Positions 54,296-63,575 of a stretch of 64,000 nucleotides of DNA are shown here, in pieces; the stretch's first letter is position 1; every line of letters starts with the position of its first letter. Source of the DNA: Blastopirellula sp. J2-11 (GTDB lineage Bacteria; Planctomycetota; Planctomycetia; Pirellulales; Pirellulaceae). Below the pieces are notes generated by a model. It had not been told where the DNA came from. It was given only the letters and a program-made list of their open reading frames with translations, and did not search any database. Both the position numbers and the translations under genes were made by a program. The stretch lies in the NCBI RefSeq assembly GCF_024584705.1, contig NZ_CP097384.1, forward strand, positions 3,782,001 to 3,846,000. Direction: 5' to 3'.

Positions 54296-55255
54296 ATGGA
54301 TATGATCGCCCCCCCACAGGAAGTCGCTACAGAACGTTTTTTTCAAGATGTTGCGGCCGGCCTCTCCGCCGCCTCCAAATCGCTCCCGTGCAAATACTTT
54401 TACGATCAACGCGGCTCTCAGCTGTTTGATCAGATCTGCGAGCTCGACGCGTATTATGTCACGCGGACCGAAATGCAGATCATGCAAAGCTTCGCTGCCG
54501 AAATGGCGGCGGAACTTTCGCAGACGGAGACATTGGTCGAACTCGGCAGCGGCAGCAGTGTGAAAACGCGGTTGCTGCTCGACCAGATGGATCGTCTTGC
54601 TGTCTACGCGCCGGTTGATATTAGCGGAGAGCATCTCTATCAAACGGCGATAGCTTTAAAACGCGCTTACCCGCATTTGGACATCGCGCCGCAATCGGCC
54701 GATTTTACGCAGCCAATCTCCTTGCCTGAGCATCTTCCGCAAGACGGTGTCGCCGCGTATTTTCCAGGTTCAACCATCGGCAATTTTGAGCCTGACGAAG
54801 CTGTCAAATTAATGCAAGCAATCGCGACGACCTGCGGCCCAGGCGGAGAACTGCTGATCGGCGTTGATCTAGCGAAGCCGGAAGAAGTGCTCCTGAATGC
54901 GTATGACGATCCCCAGCAGATAACCGCCGCGTTCAACCTAAATCTACTTCGTCGCATCAATCAAGAGCTGGAGGGAAACTTTGATCTTTCCCAGTTCCGT
55001 CATATGGCGATCTTCAATGCCGAGGCGAGTCGAATGGAACTCTACCTGGAGAGCCTGGTCGAGCAAACTGTCTCGGTGGGAGAACATGAATTTCAGTTCT
55101 CCGCCGGCGAACGAATCTTGACCGAGTACTCTCACAAATACTCGATTGCCCAGTTTACCGACTTAGCCGCCGCGGCCGGTTTCACGATCGAAGCATCTTG
55201 GACCGATGACCGCGAATACTTTGCGGTGATGTTGCTACGCGTCCTCGGGCGTTAG
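54296..55255 (+). CDS. egtD: L-histidine N-alpha-methyltransferase EgtD
   Basis: 319 residues. It trimethylates histidine to hercynine using SAM, the first step of ergothioneine synthesis. Family signs are SLPCKYFYDQRGSQLFDQI with CELDAYYVTRTE at the start, VELGSGSSVKTRLLL (SAM loop), YFPGSTIGNFEP, and the C-terminal ILTEYSHKYSIAQFTDLA. The ATG at 54296 is followed by MDMIAPPQEVATERFF. It is convergent with egtB, which is only 66 bases away. Confidence 0.94.
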   Translation: MDMIAPPQEVATERFFQDVAAGLSAASKSLPCKYFYDQRGSQLFDQICELDAYYVTRTEMQIMQSFAAEMAAELSQTETLVELGSGSSVKTRLLLDQMDRLAVYAPVDISGEHLYQTAIALKRAYPHLDIAPQSADFTQPISLPEHLPQDGVAAYFPGSTIGNFEPDEAVKLMQAIATTCGPGGELLIGVDLAKPEEVLLNAYDDPQQITAAFNLNLLRRINQELEGNFDLSQFRHMAIFNAEASRMELYLESLVEQTVSVGEHEFQFSAGERILTEYSHKYSIAQFTDLAAAAGFTIEASWTDDREYFAVMLLRVLGR

Positions 55256-55261
55256 CGCCGC

Positions 55262-55317
55262 ATGCGTTTTTCTCGCAGGCGCTCCGGCGATCTGGCGCCT
55301 GTGCGAAATACGCATGG
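55262..55317. terminator. Inverted repeat between convergent egtD and egtB
   Basis: CATGCGT, then TCGC and AGGCGC on the left pair with GGCGCCT, TGCGA and ACGCATG on the right around a short loop; the long arms contain a few mismatches. It lies between the two stops (55255 and 55322) and probably stops both transcripts. The T-run in the left arm (GTTTTTC) is part of the stem. Confidence 0.55.
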
Positions 55318-55321
55318 ACGA

Positions 55322-56596
55322 TTAAATCGATTTCGCCAGGCGTATCCCGCTGAACTGCCAACGTTTGTTCGGACCAAAAAAGTTGCGATAGGTCGCGCGG
55401 ATGTGCGACTGCGGCGTCACGCACGATCCGCCGCGCAAGACAAACTGGTTGCACATGAATTTGCCGTTGTACTCTCCCAAAGCGCCTGCCGATGCGCGAT
55501 ATCGCGGGTACGCGGTATAGGGACTTGCCGTCCATTGCCAAACGTCGCCAAACAACTGCTGCATCGGATCTGTATCATCCAGCGATGCCGGCAAGGGGCG
55601 AAACTCTTCGCTTTCCAGAAAAACGCCATGGATCGAGTCTTGCGACGCCAGCTCTGATTGAGCCGCCGCTTCCCACTCTTGTTCGGTCGGTAGGCGATTG
55701 CCTGACCAACGAGCAAACGCATCCGCTTCGTAATAGCTGACGTGATGCACCGGCTGCGCCGGAGAAATCGGCGACAAACCACCGAGCGTCAATAGCAGCC
55801 ATTGCTCCCCCTCTGATCGCCAGTAGAGGGGCGCGACCACTTGTTGGCTTTGCAAAAAGTTCCAGCCGTCCGACAACCACCACTGCGGATCTTGATAGCC
55901 GCCGTCGGCGATAAACTTGAGATACTCGCCGCAAGTGACCAAACGCGAAGCGAGCACATACGGCTCTAGTAAGGTCTGGTGCGCCGGTTGCTCATTGTCG
56001 TAACAAAATTGGTTTCCGTCGTAGCCGATTGAGCAGATTCCTCCTTCATACGCAATCCACCGCAGTTCGGCCGTAGCCGTATCACGGATCGCGGCTTGAT
56101 CCACATACGCCGGGCAAAGCGGATTGCAGGAAAACGCATGCTTCAAGTCGGTCAGCATCAGCTCTTGATGCTGTTGCTCGTGATGCACGCCCAGTTCGAT
56201 CACCGCCAACAGTTTCGCTTCGATCGATGTCGCCAACTCGTCGATACGCTCCTCGACATACCGGCGGTACTGCAGCACCTCATCGACCGTCGGCCGCGAC
56301 AACAATCCGCGTTGCGAACGGGGAAAGGGACGCCCTACCGTGTTGTAGTAGGAATTAAACAGATACTCAAACTGCGGCCAGGGCGAGACGTAGCCAGCGA
56401 TCGACGGCTGCAGCACGAACGTCTCAAAAAACCAAGTTGTGTGCGCCAAATGCCACTTGATCGGGCTGGCGTCCTCCATCGACTGCACCACATAATCTTC
56501 GACTTCCAGCGGCGCAACAATTCGCTCCGAACGCTGGCGTACTTCGCGAAATTGTCGCATCAAGGATTCAAGACGGGTGTCGACGTCGGTACTCAT
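55322..56596 (-). CDS. egtB: Ergothioneine synthase EgtB (sulfoxide synthase)
   Basis: 424 residues from ATG 56596. It is a non-haem iron enzyme that attaches a thiol (gamma-Glu-Cys or Cys) to hercynine. A DinB_2 domain carries the iron histidines (IKWHLAHTTWFFE and VHHEQQHQELML), and an FGE-sulfatase domain follows (HHVSYYEADAFARW, RLPTEQEWEAAA, FGDVWQWTASPY, LRGGSC). The pair egtD plus egtB without egtA/C/E is the usual short bacterial pathway. It is convergent with egtD. An upstream start at 56647 is possible but the extension is not conserved-looking. Confidence 0.94.
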   Translation of the reverse strand: MSTDVDTRLESLMRQFREVRQRSERIVAPLEVEDYVVQSMEDASPIKWHLAHTTWFFETFVLQPSIAGYVSPWPQFEYLFNSYYNTVGRPFPRSQRGLLSRPTVDEVLQYRRYVEERIDELATSIEAKLLAVIELGVHHEQQHQELMLTDLKHAFSCNPLCPAYVDQAAIRDTATAELRWIAYEGGICSIGYDGNQFCYDNEQPAHQTLLEPYVLASRLVTCGEYLKFIADGGYQDPQWWLSDGWNFLQSQQVVAPLYWRSEGEQWLLLTLGGLSPISPAQPVHHVSYYEADAFARWSGNRLPTEQEWEAAAQSELASQDSIHGVFLESEEFRPLPASLDDTDPMQQLFGDVWQWTASPYTAYPRYRASAGALGEYNGKFMCNQFVLRGGSCVTPQSHIRATYRNFFGPNKRWQFSGIRLAKSI

Positions 56597-56726
56597 CGCG
56601 GCTGGCTCCAAGCTGTTTCGTTGTACGAAAGAGATTTTACCCGCCAATTTAAGGCATATTCCGTACCAAAACGAACAGACATCGCCGACTTGGCGGACAA
56701 AGAGAGAAGCCCAGGGGAATTCGCAA

Positions 56727-58673
56727 TTAGCTTTCCGGCTCCAAATAGAGATCGCGAATGGGAATCGAGCGAAATCGAGAAGAAACCTTGCCTCCTCCGC
56801 CGACGTAATAAGTCATCAGCAAGCGGCCCTTCCAGAACAAGACGCTGGTATAGGCGTACCCGTAACCTTTCTCCGCTTCCACATTGCGGCGCAATCGCCA
56901 GGTCTTCCCTTCGTCAGAACTAATCGCCAGCGTCAGCGGATTGCGTGCTCCGCCGTGATGATGCCCTTTTTCCAGGTTATCATTCCAGATCAGCAACAGA
57001 TCGCCGGTCGAGGGAATTCGCCGAATCGTCGCCGGCGCTTCCGGGCCTGGCACTCCGAGCGATTGCGGCTCGCTCCAAGTTTCGCCGCCATCTAGCGAGA
57101 TCGATTGCGCGATGTGCCCTAGCTGATTGCGAAAAATCATCATCACCCGATTACCGTCGATTTCCACCACTTCCGGCTCCATCGCGCCGCGCTTGGGATA
57201 GTCGACGCTTTCCTGGCCTAGCCGCCAGGTTTCTCCCCCATCATCCGAGAGACAGCATTGGCAAACGAAATGATTGACTCGCTGTACGTCTTCGGTCGAC
57301 GCCAAGGGAACGATTAAACGCCCCGTCGACAGACGCGTGACACGATCGTTATTGAGGATGTGATAGCCTAAATGCGGAGAAACGCGGATCGGATCACCGA
57401 ACGTACGACAGTCGTCATCTGAGATGCGTAACATCACCCGGATGTCGCTGTACGAATTTTTGTTGAGATAGAACATGCCGATCGGGCGATGCCGTTCTGT
57501 CGGCGGCGCAAGATGGCGGAGCGTCACGGACATCACGTTGAGGCTCCCCGTGTTCGGTTGCAGCACCTGCTTCTCGCCCCAAGTCAAACCGCCGTCGTTC
57601 GATCGCCGTGCGACGATCTGCGCATCAGCATGATCTGAAGATTTGCGAAATTCGGTCACCGCATATAACAATACGTCATCGTTGAGGCCGATGACCGAAC
57701 CTTCGCTATAACGCGGAAATTCGGGAGTCGCCGGAAAAACATTACGGGCAAAGTTCGCCGTCTGGTCGCTTGCCGCGGCGTCGTTGCGGTGCGCTAGTTT
57801 CAAAATCGCCTGAGCTGTGAGAATCGCCGTCCCTTCGTCGGGGTCGGCAAGCAAGCGAATCAATTCAGGCCGAGCGGTTGCAATTCCGGCTTCGCCGATA
57901 AACTTGATCGCGTCACTGCGCACCAGCGGATCGGAGTCTTGCAGAAAGTTGGGTAACGCACTACGCGCCGTCTCGTCGCCCAACAGCGCAAGAGCGGCGT
58001 CAAACGCCAACCGATCACGGACCGTACGAGCGTCTTGCTGGCGCATCTTCAACAGCGCCACGTCGTCCGTCTCTCCCAGACGCGCAAGCGCCCCCGCGGC
58101 AAGTCGGGCATCTGGCCATTCCGCTTGCTTGACGACTTCGCGCAGTTTTGCCGCCGCCTGAGGATTGCCCCATTGCGCTAATGCAGCGGCTGCCAGGATC
58201 GTTTGGGCGTTGACGTTTTGCAACTGATCGTAGCGTTTTCTTAAGATGCGTCCCTCGCCGATTTCATCGATCTGAAAGAGCGCGTCACAGGCGACAGCCT
58301 GGGTCTCCAATGCGACGTCGTCTTGCAACGCTTGCACGAGAATGGCGAGATACGAACGCTCGCCGGCACGCACTAATTCTCGAGCCAACTCACACTTGCG
58401 ATCGCTCCCTTTTGTCTGCTTCAATTTCGGCGACAAAGCGGCGATCACTTCTTTTTGCTTACCAGCAGCAGTCAAACCTTCGGCGGCGTTCAACAAGTTG
58501 GCGAAACTCGAAGACTGAAGACCGCGTTGTAGAATCTCCAAACTACGTTGCTCTGGATTTTCCACCGCCGACGGTTCGTCTGCCAGGAGCGCCGAAGTAG
58601 CGAATAACATTGCGGCGCAAACGAACGGAGCGCTGCGGAACGTGTTGCTCCAGAGAAATCTTAAATTCTTCAT
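56727..58673 (-). CDS. Secreted HEAT-repeat plus BNR/sialidase-like protein
   Basis: 648 residues from ATG 58673. Signal peptide (SAPFVCAAMLFATSALLA), a HEAT/Armadillo-like alpha-solenoid (residues 40-290, e.g. ATQAVACDALFQI-like ETQAVACDALFQI, LVRSDAIKFIGEAG), then a six-bladed sialidase-like propeller with Asp-box repeats SNDGGLTW, SDDGGETW, SLDGGETW and SSDEGKTW. The catalytic triad of true sialidases could not be matched with confidence. Last gene of a six-gene cluster that also contains a DapA/NanA-family lyase. Probably a glycan-binding or hydrolytic exported protein. Confidence 0.82.
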   Translation of the reverse strand: MKNLRFLWSNTFRSAPFVCAAMLFATSALLADEPSAVENPEQRSLEILQRGLQSSSFANLLNAAEGLTAAGKQKEVIAALSPKLKQTKGSDRKCELARELVRAGERSYLAILVQALQDDVALETQAVACDALFQIDEIGEGRILRKRYDQLQNVNAQTILAAAALAQWGNPQAAAKLREVVKQAEWPDARLAAGALARLGETDDVALLKMRQQDARTVRDRLAFDAALALLGDETARSALPNFLQDSDPLVRSDAIKFIGEAGIATARPELIRLLADPDEGTAILTAQAILKLAHRNDAAASDQTANFARNVFPATPEFPRYSEGSVIGLNDDVLLYAVTEFRKSSDHADAQIVARRSNDGGLTWGEKQVLQPNTGSLNVMSVTLRHLAPPTERHRPIGMFYLNKNSYSDIRVMLRISDDDCRTFGDPIRVSPHLGYHILNNDRVTRLSTGRLIVPLASTEDVQRVNHFVCQCCLSDDGGETWRLGQESVDYPKRGAMEPEVVEIDGNRVMMIFRNQLGHIAQSISLDGGETWSEPQSLGVPGPEAPATIRRIPSTGDLLLIWNDNLEKGHHHGGARNPLTLAISSDEGKTWRLRRNVEAEKGYGYAYTSVLFWKGRLLMTYYVGGGGKVSSRFRSIPIRDLYLEPES

Positions 58674-58751
58674 CGGTACGCCAAATGAAAGAGATGGTGG
58701 TTGAGCCAACAGCGTCGCCATATTAACTTCGCCATCGAGAGGACGATTGGA

Positions 58752-59666
58752 TTATTGAGGAACGTCGCAAGCCAGCGCTGCTCGAGAGATCGCCTGTTGC
58801 ACGATCGGCAAGCTGCGAAACCGTTCTTGCTGGGGCGGCGAAAGCAACCGGAGCGGCTTGGGAGCCATTCGGCCCGGAATGCCGCGCAGATTGAGCAACT
58901 CGGAGGTCGTGGAAAAGATCGACGCATCGATCGATTGCATCGCCGCCAGCAACTCGTTGAATTGATTTTGAATTTGCGTGACGGCAAACCAGTCTTCGTT
59001 GCCGAGTGCGGTTTGCAGGTCGCGAATCCAGTGAGGCGCAAACCCGAAGACCCCGTCCAAATGCTCGCGGACGCCTGCTTTTAACAACACGTCCAGCATC
59101 GTCGGCTGCGCGATGATTACCCGAAATTGATCCGATTGCTGCTCCAGCAACGGGCGACTCTGGGCGAAGTGATCCGAACATTTGATTCCATGAATATTCG
59201 GGTGTTCGCTCAACGTTAGCACCGTACTAATCTCCAATTTCGTCCCGGTCAGGCGCGGAAGATCGTATAGGAAGAGCGGCTTTTTGCTGGCGTCCGCCAA
59301 GTCGGTGAAATAATCGACCAACTCGGCTTGGGTAAACTTCAAGAAGTAGGGGCTGATGATGACAAGCCCGTCGATCGGCAGATTCTCAACCGCACGAATT
59401 CGAGCCAAAGTGGTCGACGTACCGGTGTCGCCCACTCCCACCAACAATTCGGCTCGCGATCCGCTGATGCGAACGCTCTGGGCAACCAATTGCAGATACG
59501 CTTCCATCGACAGCATTTGCATGAACCCCATGGTTCCGGCGACTAATAGGCTGTCGATGCCGTTCTCTAGTTGATCCTCGATATGCGTTTCGAGGCCAGC
59601 GACGTCAATCGCGTCCTCTTCGTTGAGCGGGGTACAGAGCGCGGTGATGAACTTCGTAGCTTGCAT
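58752..59666 (-). CDS. DapA/NanA family aldolase (dihydrodipicolinate synthase-like)
   Basis: 304 residues, a (beta/alpha)8 class I aldolase of the DHDPS/N-acetylneuraminate lyase family. The Schiff-base Lys lies in IHGIKCSDHF, the catalytic Tyr in LFLYDLPRLTG and the pyruvate-binding loop near VAGTMGFMQML, where true NanA or DapA has GSTGE or GTTGE; the change argues for another 2-keto acid substrate. It lies between two BNR proteins. A sugar-acid lyase role is inferred from the neighbours. AGGG seven bases before the ATG supports the start. Confidence 0.87.
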   Translation of the reverse strand: MQATKFITALCTPLNEEDAIDVAGLETHIEDQLENGIDSLLVAGTMGFMQMLSMEAYLQLVAQSVRISGSRAELLVGVGDTGTSTTLARIRAVENLPIDGLVIISPYFLKFTQAELVDYFTDLADASKKPLFLYDLPRLTGTKLEISTVLTLSEHPNIHGIKCSDHFAQSRPLLEQQSDQFRVIIAQPTMLDVLLKAGVREHLDGVFGFAPHWIRDLQTALGNEDWFAVTQIQNQFNELLAAMQSIDASIFSTTSELLNLRGIPGRMAPKPLRLLSPPQQERFRSLPIVQQAISRAALACDVPQ

Positions 59667-59792
59667 GCGAACCCTGGCAATGAAAAGTAATCGGGAACTT
59701 AAAATGGTATGCGTTGACTCAAAGCCGTCGCATTCGACTGGGCATGTCGTTCGCGACGCAGCGAACGGATAACAACTTGCAGTAAGCCTCGG

Positions 59793-60914
59793 TCATTTGC
59801 CGTAGAACCAGTCGACGTCGATCCGCGCCAAGTGGACGCCGTCGTTGGCGTGGTAAGCGATCAAGGCCGTGCCGTCCTCCAAAAATTCAACGCATTGATA
59901 GCCAAAATCGTTTTCTGAATCTTGCACGATGTTCCGCTGATGAATGAATGTCTCACCTTCATCCTGGGAGATCGCGGTCGTCAGCGCCGAGCGGACCACC
60001 AGCTTAGGATTCGATTTCAGCGCAGAGCGTTCGCTGATCCAGACGAACAGCAAGTCTCCGGTCGAAGGAATCCGCCGCACCGTCGGCAGACCGGCGTACG
60101 GCATTTTTAACGCCGGGATCATTTCGCCTTTCGACCAGGTTTCGCCGCGATCGCTCGAGAAGGCTTTGACGGGATGCCCGCTGTAGGTTCGGGCAAACAT
60201 CATCAGTCGGCCGTCGCGCAGTTCGACCGCATCCGGTTCTTGAACTTCGATTTTCGCCGACGCGTATAGGTCGACCACGTTTTTGCTGGGATACCAGCTA
60301 TACCCCTGATCGTCCGAGTAAAATGTAAGGCCGACATACCCGTTGTGATCTTGCGAGCTGGGAAGATATTTTTTGTTGGCGGCGACGGCGATAATCCGGC
60401 CATCTTCCAGCATGAGCAACTTATCGTTGTGAATCAGCGTGTAGCCGGAATAAGGCGTCAGCGGAAATTGCTCGCCCCAAGTCGCACCATCGTCGGTGCT
60501 GCGTCGATAGAGAGTTCCCGCATAATAGGGCTTGGTCGGGTGAGTCGTGTAGTTATAGGACAACAGCAGATCGCCGTTGGTTAGTCGCAGCAAACTCGGA
60601 TGGTTGAACCGGCCGGGGTCGGGCGCCACCGGCTGCGGGACCAAGATCTTCGCCTCGGTCCAGGTTCGTCCTTGATCGGTTGAACTCTTCGCGACGATGC
60701 CTCCCTCGGGGCCGTATTCCGTATAGCAAAACAGGAGCGAGCCATCTTTCCGCTGGATCATGTCTCCATTGATGCCGCGATACCCGCGAGGCTTATTCGG
60801 TTTGACGACCAGGTGGACGCTCTCGATCGTTTCCGTCGCTTGGATCGCAGCAGGAAGACCGAAATTCCAAGCTACAAGTCCGATCGCAACGATGATTATC
60901 AGCAACGGTTTCAT
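59793..60914 (-). CDS. Secreted BNR/sialidase-like protein
   Basis: 373 residues. Signal peptide (LLIIIVAIGLVAWNFGLPAAIQA). Five Asp-box repeats: SSTDQGRTW, STDDGATW, SDDQGYSW, SSDRGETW and SQDEGETF, the layout of a six-bladed sialidase-like propeller. RGINGDMIQRKDG near the start could hold the conserved arginine-loop residues. AGAGAG lies before the ATG. It follows the SDR gene by 93 bases and precedes the aldolase gene by 126 bases, same strand. Glycan target unknown. Confidence 0.85.
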   Translation of the reverse strand: MKPLLIIIVAIGLVAWNFGLPAAIQATETIESVHLVVKPNKPRGYRGINGDMIQRKDGSLLFCYTEYGPEGGIVAKSSTDQGRTWTEAKILVPQPVAPDPGRFNHPSLLRLTNGDLLLSYNYTTHPTKPYYAGTLYRRSTDDGATWGEQFPLTPYSGYTLIHNDKLLMLEDGRIIAVAANKKYLPSSQDHNGYVGLTFYSDDQGYSWYPSKNVVDLYASAKIEVQEPDAVELRDGRLMMFARTYSGHPVKAFSSDRGETWSKGEMIPALKMPYAGLPTVRRIPSTGDLLFVWISERSALKSNPKLVVRSALTTAISQDEGETFIHQRNIVQDSENDFGYQCVEFLEDGTALIAYHANDGVHLARIDVDWFYGK

Positions 60915-61007
60915 GACAAAGCTCTCTGGCGGGTTGAGGTCTCAAAGCTGTTTCGAGCGGGACTGGCGAGCAACGCCAGCTATCCATTTGGCAGGACGAC
61001 GCTGCGG

Positions 61008-61829
61008 CTAAACATGCGTCGGGTAGTCTTCTGGAAATTGGCGACGCTTGAACGAATAGGGGGAGCATTGATGAAACCAACCTCCATCAATTTCAATACA
61101 GGTTCCCGTGATGTAGGCCGAGTCGGGTCCCGCCAACGTGACGATGCTGCGAGCAATCTCCGCCGGCGTTCCGTAACGCTGAAGCGGGATCATCTGCTCC
61201 ACCGCCTGACGAAGTTCCGCTGCAAGCGAATCGCCGTCGGCTGCAACGTATTGATCGTTTAAACGGGTGTCGATCGCGCCCAAGTTGACTGCCAGCACGC
61301 GCACGCCAGAAGGTCCATACAGCGTCGCCAACTCGTAGGTCAGCGCATCCAGACCTCCCTTGGCGGCGATGTAAGCGGGACTGACGCCGGCCGCGAACTT
61401 CGATTGAATGCTGGAAACGTTGACGATCACTCCTTGCCGGCGCGCTTCCATAAAGGGAGCGGCCGCTTGGGCGAGAAACGCCGGCGCGGTCAAACAAACG
61501 CGGATCGTTTTCTCCCACGATTCGCGGGAAATCGATTTCATGGTCGTCACGTCGCGCCAGGCCGCGTTGTTCACTAGGACGTCCATTCGCCCAAACTTTT
61601 CCAGACAATCGCGCACCGCCTGTTGGGCGAAGTCTAAATCACCGAGGTCGCCAATCGCGGTTGCGACCGATCGGCCTAGTTTTTCAATCGCTCTGACCGT
61701 GTCCGCCAACGCCGTAGCGTCGATATCTAACAGATAGCAGTCGTAACCACGCGCGGCGAACTCGAGCGAGGTCGCCGCGCCAATTCCGCCTGCGGCTCCG
61801 GTAATCAGTACGGTCGGCGCGTCAGTCAT
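61008..61829 (-). CDS. Short-chain dehydrogenase/reductase
   Basis: 273 residues. Classical SDR with TGAAGGIGAA, VNNAAWRD and Tyr-x3-Lys in SPAYIAAKGGLDAL, Ser in VNVSSIQSK. Asp in CYLLDIDATA suggests NAD. Probably oxidises a sugar or sugar acid in the catabolic cluster of the DapA-like aldolase. AAAGAGA precedes its ATG. It begins 52 bases after the DUF1559 gene. Confidence 0.9.
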   Translation of the reverse strand: MTDAPTVLITGAAGGIGAATSLEFAARGYDCYLLDIDATALADTVRAIEKLGRSVATAIGDLGDLDFAQQAVRDCLEKFGRMDVLVNNAAWRDVTTMKSISRESWEKTIRVCLTAPAFLAQAAAPFMEARRQGVIVNVSSIQSKFAAGVSPAYIAAKGGLDALTYELATLYGPSGVRVLAVNLGAIDTRLNDQYVAADGDSLAAELRQAVEQMIPLQRYGTPAEIARSIVTLAGPDSAYITGTCIEIDGGWFHQCSPYSFKRRQFPEDYPTHV

Positions 61830-61881
61830 TCAGATCTCTTTTCCGTCTATGGATGCGATCGGTACGCGTCGGCCGAAAGTC

Positions 61882-62814
61882 TTAGAACTGCTCTAACACT
61901 TCGCCGCCGTTGCGCGTGGTGAGCCCCGATAGCAGCGTTTGATCGATTGTTTCCGGAAAGAACCGAACCGAGCCGTCCGCCAGGGCGAAATGAGCGCCGC
62001 CGGGATGGAAGCTCGAGAACCCTTGAGGGCGCCATTCGAAGGTTCCGCCGCCGGGAACCGTGAACGGGCCGTTGATCCCGGTGGACGTATCCAAGGTGTT
62101 GTAAACGGCGTAGGTGTTCGCGTTATACGTCGTTGTACTGCTGCTGGTCGCTTGATTCGGATCGCCTGTGACTTCGCCGACGAACAAAGTATTGGAAGTA
62201 CCGTCGATGATGTCGCGAAAATTGGTTTTCGACAACGCGTAAAAGATTCCATTACCATCAGAACGGGGACGCAAACCCACGGTTCCCGAAGAATTGCAGC
62301 GCCAGTCGCGTGAATCGGCCACGCCGGCCATATCCGAGCGGGGAACTGACTCTACCCCCGCAGAAAAGGCCGGATTCACCATGGTGTCAGACTGCGGATT
62401 CGAGGCGCACAAGTAGACCGGAACCGGCCCCAATGCGATCTCCGGCTCATAATTCGCTTGCGTTTGAATTGGCGCCGCAACATTAAAGTTCACCGCATCG
62501 TAGCGCGCGTTTTGCTCGAGAAATGGCAACGTGTGAACGCCCCAGGAGAAGAAGTGCGTACCCGTAAAACCGCTGCAACCACCGCTGATTCCGCTTCCCA
62601 AGGGAAACGTCAGATGCGTGTCATGATAGTTATGCAACGCGAGTCCAACCTGCTTAAAATTCGCCGAACAAGACAATCGCCGCGCGGCCTCGCGCGCCTG
62701 CTGAACGGCCGGCAGCAACAGTGCAATCAGCACGCCGATGATGGCGATGACGACCAATAGCTCGACTAACGTAAAACCGTTGCGTCGAGATTTCGAGCTG
62801 TTTCTACAAAACAT
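61882..62814 (-). CDS. DUF1559 domain protein with pilin-like N-terminus
   Basis: 310 residues. N-terminus GFTLVELLVVIAIIGVLIAL with PAVQQAREAARR; C-terminus HPGGAHFALADGSVRFF is a standard H-x9-DG. GGGGA lies seven or eight bases before the ATG. It is located inside the GntR-SDR-BNR-aldolase cluster with a 74-base gap to the GntR gene, so it is probably produced with it and may be a substrate-specific surface protein. Confidence 0.93.
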   Translation of the reverse strand: MFCRNSSKSRRNGFTLVELLVVIAIIGVLIALLLPAVQQAREAARRLSCSANFKQVGLALHNYHDTHLTFPLGSGISGGCSGFTGTHFFSWGVHTLPFLEQNARYDAVNFNVAAPIQTQANYEPEIALGPVPVYLCASNPQSDTMVNPAFSAGVESVPRSDMAGVADSRDWRCNSSGTVGLRPRSDGNGIFYALSKTNFRDIIDGTSNTLFVGEVTGDPNQATSSSTTTYNANTYAVYNTLDTSTGINGPFTVPGGGTFEWRPQGFSSFHPGGAHFALADGSVRFFPETIDQTLLSGLTTRNGGEVLEQF

Positions 62815-62888
62815 CGCGCGATCCCCTGGAATAAGAAATGAAATGAGAAAAGGTAGAATTGGAGGTTTAAAATTCCTGATAGCTTTCT

Positions 62889-63575
62889 TTAGTCGTGCGG
62901 ATCGCCGCCGATCGCACTTCGCAAGAGATCCTTCGTACGAGCGATGTGCCGTCGCAGCAGATCGGAAGCGGCTTGAATATTGCCGTCGTGCAGATCAGCC
63001 AGGATCTGGCGGTGCTCTTGAATCACGCCGATCTCTTTCTGCACTCGGACGTCGTCCGGAACCGGCGCTAAAAAATAAATATGCTGCGCCGAATGAGAGA
63101 ACATTTTGACCAGAATCTCGTTTTCCGAGAGTTCCAGCAACTTCTGATGAAAGAGGAAGTCCGACTCGCAAAACCCCATGGTCAATCCAGAGTGATGCAA
63201 GTCTTCCATCGTGTCACAGATCTTATGCAGCGGGGCTAAGTCTTTTCGCGCTGCGCCGGGAGCAAAGGAGATGTCGATCGCGCCGAGTTCCAGGACGATC
63301 CGCGCGTCGATCAATTCCTCATACCGAATCTCTTCGAGCGTCGGCACAAAAAAGCCGCCTGTCGTCCGCCGCGTTAATAGTCCGTCATGCGCCAGCAGGG
63401 CCATCGCTTCGCGCAAAGCGGCTCTTTGGGCGCCTAGCCGCTGCGACCACTCCACTTCGGCCAGACGACTCCCCACAGGGATCTGGCCACACACCAGCAT
63501 CTTGCGCAGCGCGGAATAGCACTTTCCGCTCGCGTTCATCAAAACAGGTTGGTCGAGTCGCTTTTCAGTAATCAT
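62889..63575 (-). CDS. GntR family regulator, FadR/FCD subfamily
   Basis: 228 residues. N-terminal winged helix (LVCGQIPVGSRLAEVEWSQRLG, shortened here: GSRLAEVEWSQRLG, then RAALREAMALLAHDGLL) and a C-terminal FCD ligand domain (YEELIDARIVLELGAI, FLFHQKLLELS and EHRQILADLHDGNIQAA) with metal-binding histidines. FCD regulators usually sense organic or sugar acids. It heads the minus-strand cluster that runs to 56727, so it likely controls it. The ATG at 63575 is chosen over a GTG at 63584. Confidence 0.9.
   Translation of the reverse strand: MITEKRLDQPVLMNASGKCYSALRKMLVCGQIPVGSRLAEVEWSQRLGAQRAALREAMALLAHDGLLTRRTTGGFFVPTLEEIRYEELIDARIVLELGAIDISFAPGAARKDLAPLHKICDTMEDLHHSGLTMGFCESDFLFHQKLLELSENEILVKMFSHSAQHIYFLAPVPDDVRVQKEIGVIQEHRQILADLHDGNIQAASDLLRRHIARTKDLLRSAIGGDPHD

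Noticed and set aside
56727-60914. A sialic acid (nan) operon
   Set aside because: The aldolase loop is not that of NanA, and nanE, nanK and a sialic acid transporter are missing, so only a general acidic-sugar role is claimed.
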